Origin: UBA7803 sp041395905
GTDB lineage: Bacteria > Pseudomonadota > Gammaproteobacteria > Pseudomonadales > Azotimanducaceae
DNA length: 64,000 bases
NCBI GenBank assembly: GCA_041395905.1
Contig: JAWKZP010000003.1
Location: 186,001-250,000, forward strand
Direction of reading: 5' to 3'
Shown: piece after piece, positions 63,698-64,000 of the stretch
Layout of the letters: every line of letters starts with the position of its first letter
How positions within the stretch are numbered: the first letter of the stretch is position 1
Position numbers and translations under genes: made by a program
Notes under the pieces: generated by a model
The model's database searches: none
Told to the model about the DNA's origin: nothing
The model's input: only the letters and a program-made list of their open reading frames with translations

Positions 63698-63900
63698 GAA
63701 ACCCTCCCTTCCGCGGCTCGAGTCTATACCCGGCCAGTCAGCGGGTGCAGCGCGCGCGCCGATCCCGGCCACGTGCGCTCCGGCCAGGTCCGGATCATGG
63801 CCCCGGATTCGGGGATTCTAACCGGCATCGCGCATGTAGTAGTCTCACCGCAATCGCTTGGGGGAGAGACGATGGCGTACGTTTGCACAGAGGCGTCCGC

Positions 63901-64000
63901 GTGAGCGCCCGGCCGTCCGAAGAACGGGTACGTTGGATCGCCAGCGACGGCTTCGCGTCGCTGCTGGGTGCCGAGCTGGAATCCGCCCGCACCGACGAGG
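63901..64000 (+). CDS. Probable hotdog thioesterase (PaaI-like), N-terminal fragment
   Basis: The window ends after 33 codons. WIASDGFASLLGAELESART resembles the first helix and strand of PaaI-type hotdog thioesterases, which hydrolyse phenylacetyl- and similar CoA esters. GTG 63901 is taken as the start. A stronger ribosome site (GGGGGAGAGACG) precedes an ATG at 63872, which opens an 11-codon frame whose TGA overlaps this GTG (GTGA); it is either a leader peptide or, with one lost base, the true start. Confidence 0.5.
   Translation, partial: MSARPSEERVRWIASDGFASLLGAELESARTDE

Overview
GC-rich window (estimated by eye at about 65% G+C, not computed), densely packed with metabolic genes. It looks like a chromosome segment of a heterotrophic, aerobic proteobacterium. 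A gammaproteobacterium of the Nevskiales/Steroidobacterales/Woeseiaceae kind is the best guess from the gene content (paaABCDE, Baeyer-Villiger-type monooxygenase, TonB-dependent receptor, acyl-CoA ligase, DUF3237, RND efflux), but no rRNA or other marker gene is present, so taxonomy is inference. No tRNA, rRNA, CRISPR array, transposase or integrase was seen.

Layout. 1-5.6 kb: end of an AtoE-type fatty acid transporter, the phenylacetyl-CoA epoxidase operon paaABCDE (minus) and a divergent FMN alpha-hydroxyacid oxidase. 5.6-11 kb: amidohydrolase, a Cys-less thiolase-superfamily protein with its OB-fold (DUF35) partner, aldo/keto reductase and a PhzS-like flavin monooxygenase. 11-16.5 kb: TonB-dependent receptor with a clear intrinsic terminator, divergent from an acyl-CoA ligase and a TIGR03084-type protein. 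16.5-29 kb: a 7TM-PAS-GGDEF diguanylate cyclase, M81 peptidase, BVMO, MDR reductase, a Tat-exported HisC-like aminotransferase, histidine phosphatase, CaiB-type CoA transferase and GST.

29-35.8 kb: a compact same-strand cluster that I regard as the most novel part of the window. It holds a glycine-zipper protein, a periplasmic helical protein, a Cys-rich lipoprotein-like protein, a divergent TolQ/ExbB/MotA-like channel subunit, an ExbD/MotB-like partner with a membrane-proximal Asp, a large periplasmic protein, a SPOR-like protein, a lytic transglycosylase and a short paralogue of the first gene. Several genes overlap by ATGA or by 16-17 bases. The first two transcription units each have an OmpR-type direct repeat (GTTCAG-N5-GTTMAG) upstream. 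The set suggests a proton-driven, peptidoglycan-linked envelope machine.

35.8-45.5 kb: alanine dehydrogenase, an archease relic with two amber codons, HPF-type hibernation factor, DUF3775, a branched-chain 2-oxoacid dehydrogenase set (E1alpha, E1beta, E2) followed by a Leu/Phe-type amino acid dehydrogenase, CPBP protease, TetR regulator, an internally shortened DUF899 protein and an SDR. 45.8-51.3 kb: sulfide:quinone oxidoreductase, then a run of small minus-strand genes (YCII, DUF1801, DUF1992, AAC(6')-like GNAT, VOC) and a hotdog protein. 51.4-64 kb: acyl-CoA dehydrogenase, DUF3237, RND efflux pair, DUF6491 lipoprotein, aminotransferase, VOC protein, a redoxin-cytochrome c-copper monooxygenase-like fusion, a serine hydrolase and the start of a probable hotdog thioesterase.

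Quality note. Reading frames break in dense patches (about 7.86-8.17, 41.81-41.91 and 59.3-60.9 kb, plus single lesions in paaD and the HisC-like gene). Almost every break is repaired by restoring one base, usually in a short G/C run, and protein motifs continue across it. These look like consensus indel errors rather than decay. The archease relic, with in-frame nonsense codons and loss of its 3' half, looks like a real pseudogene.
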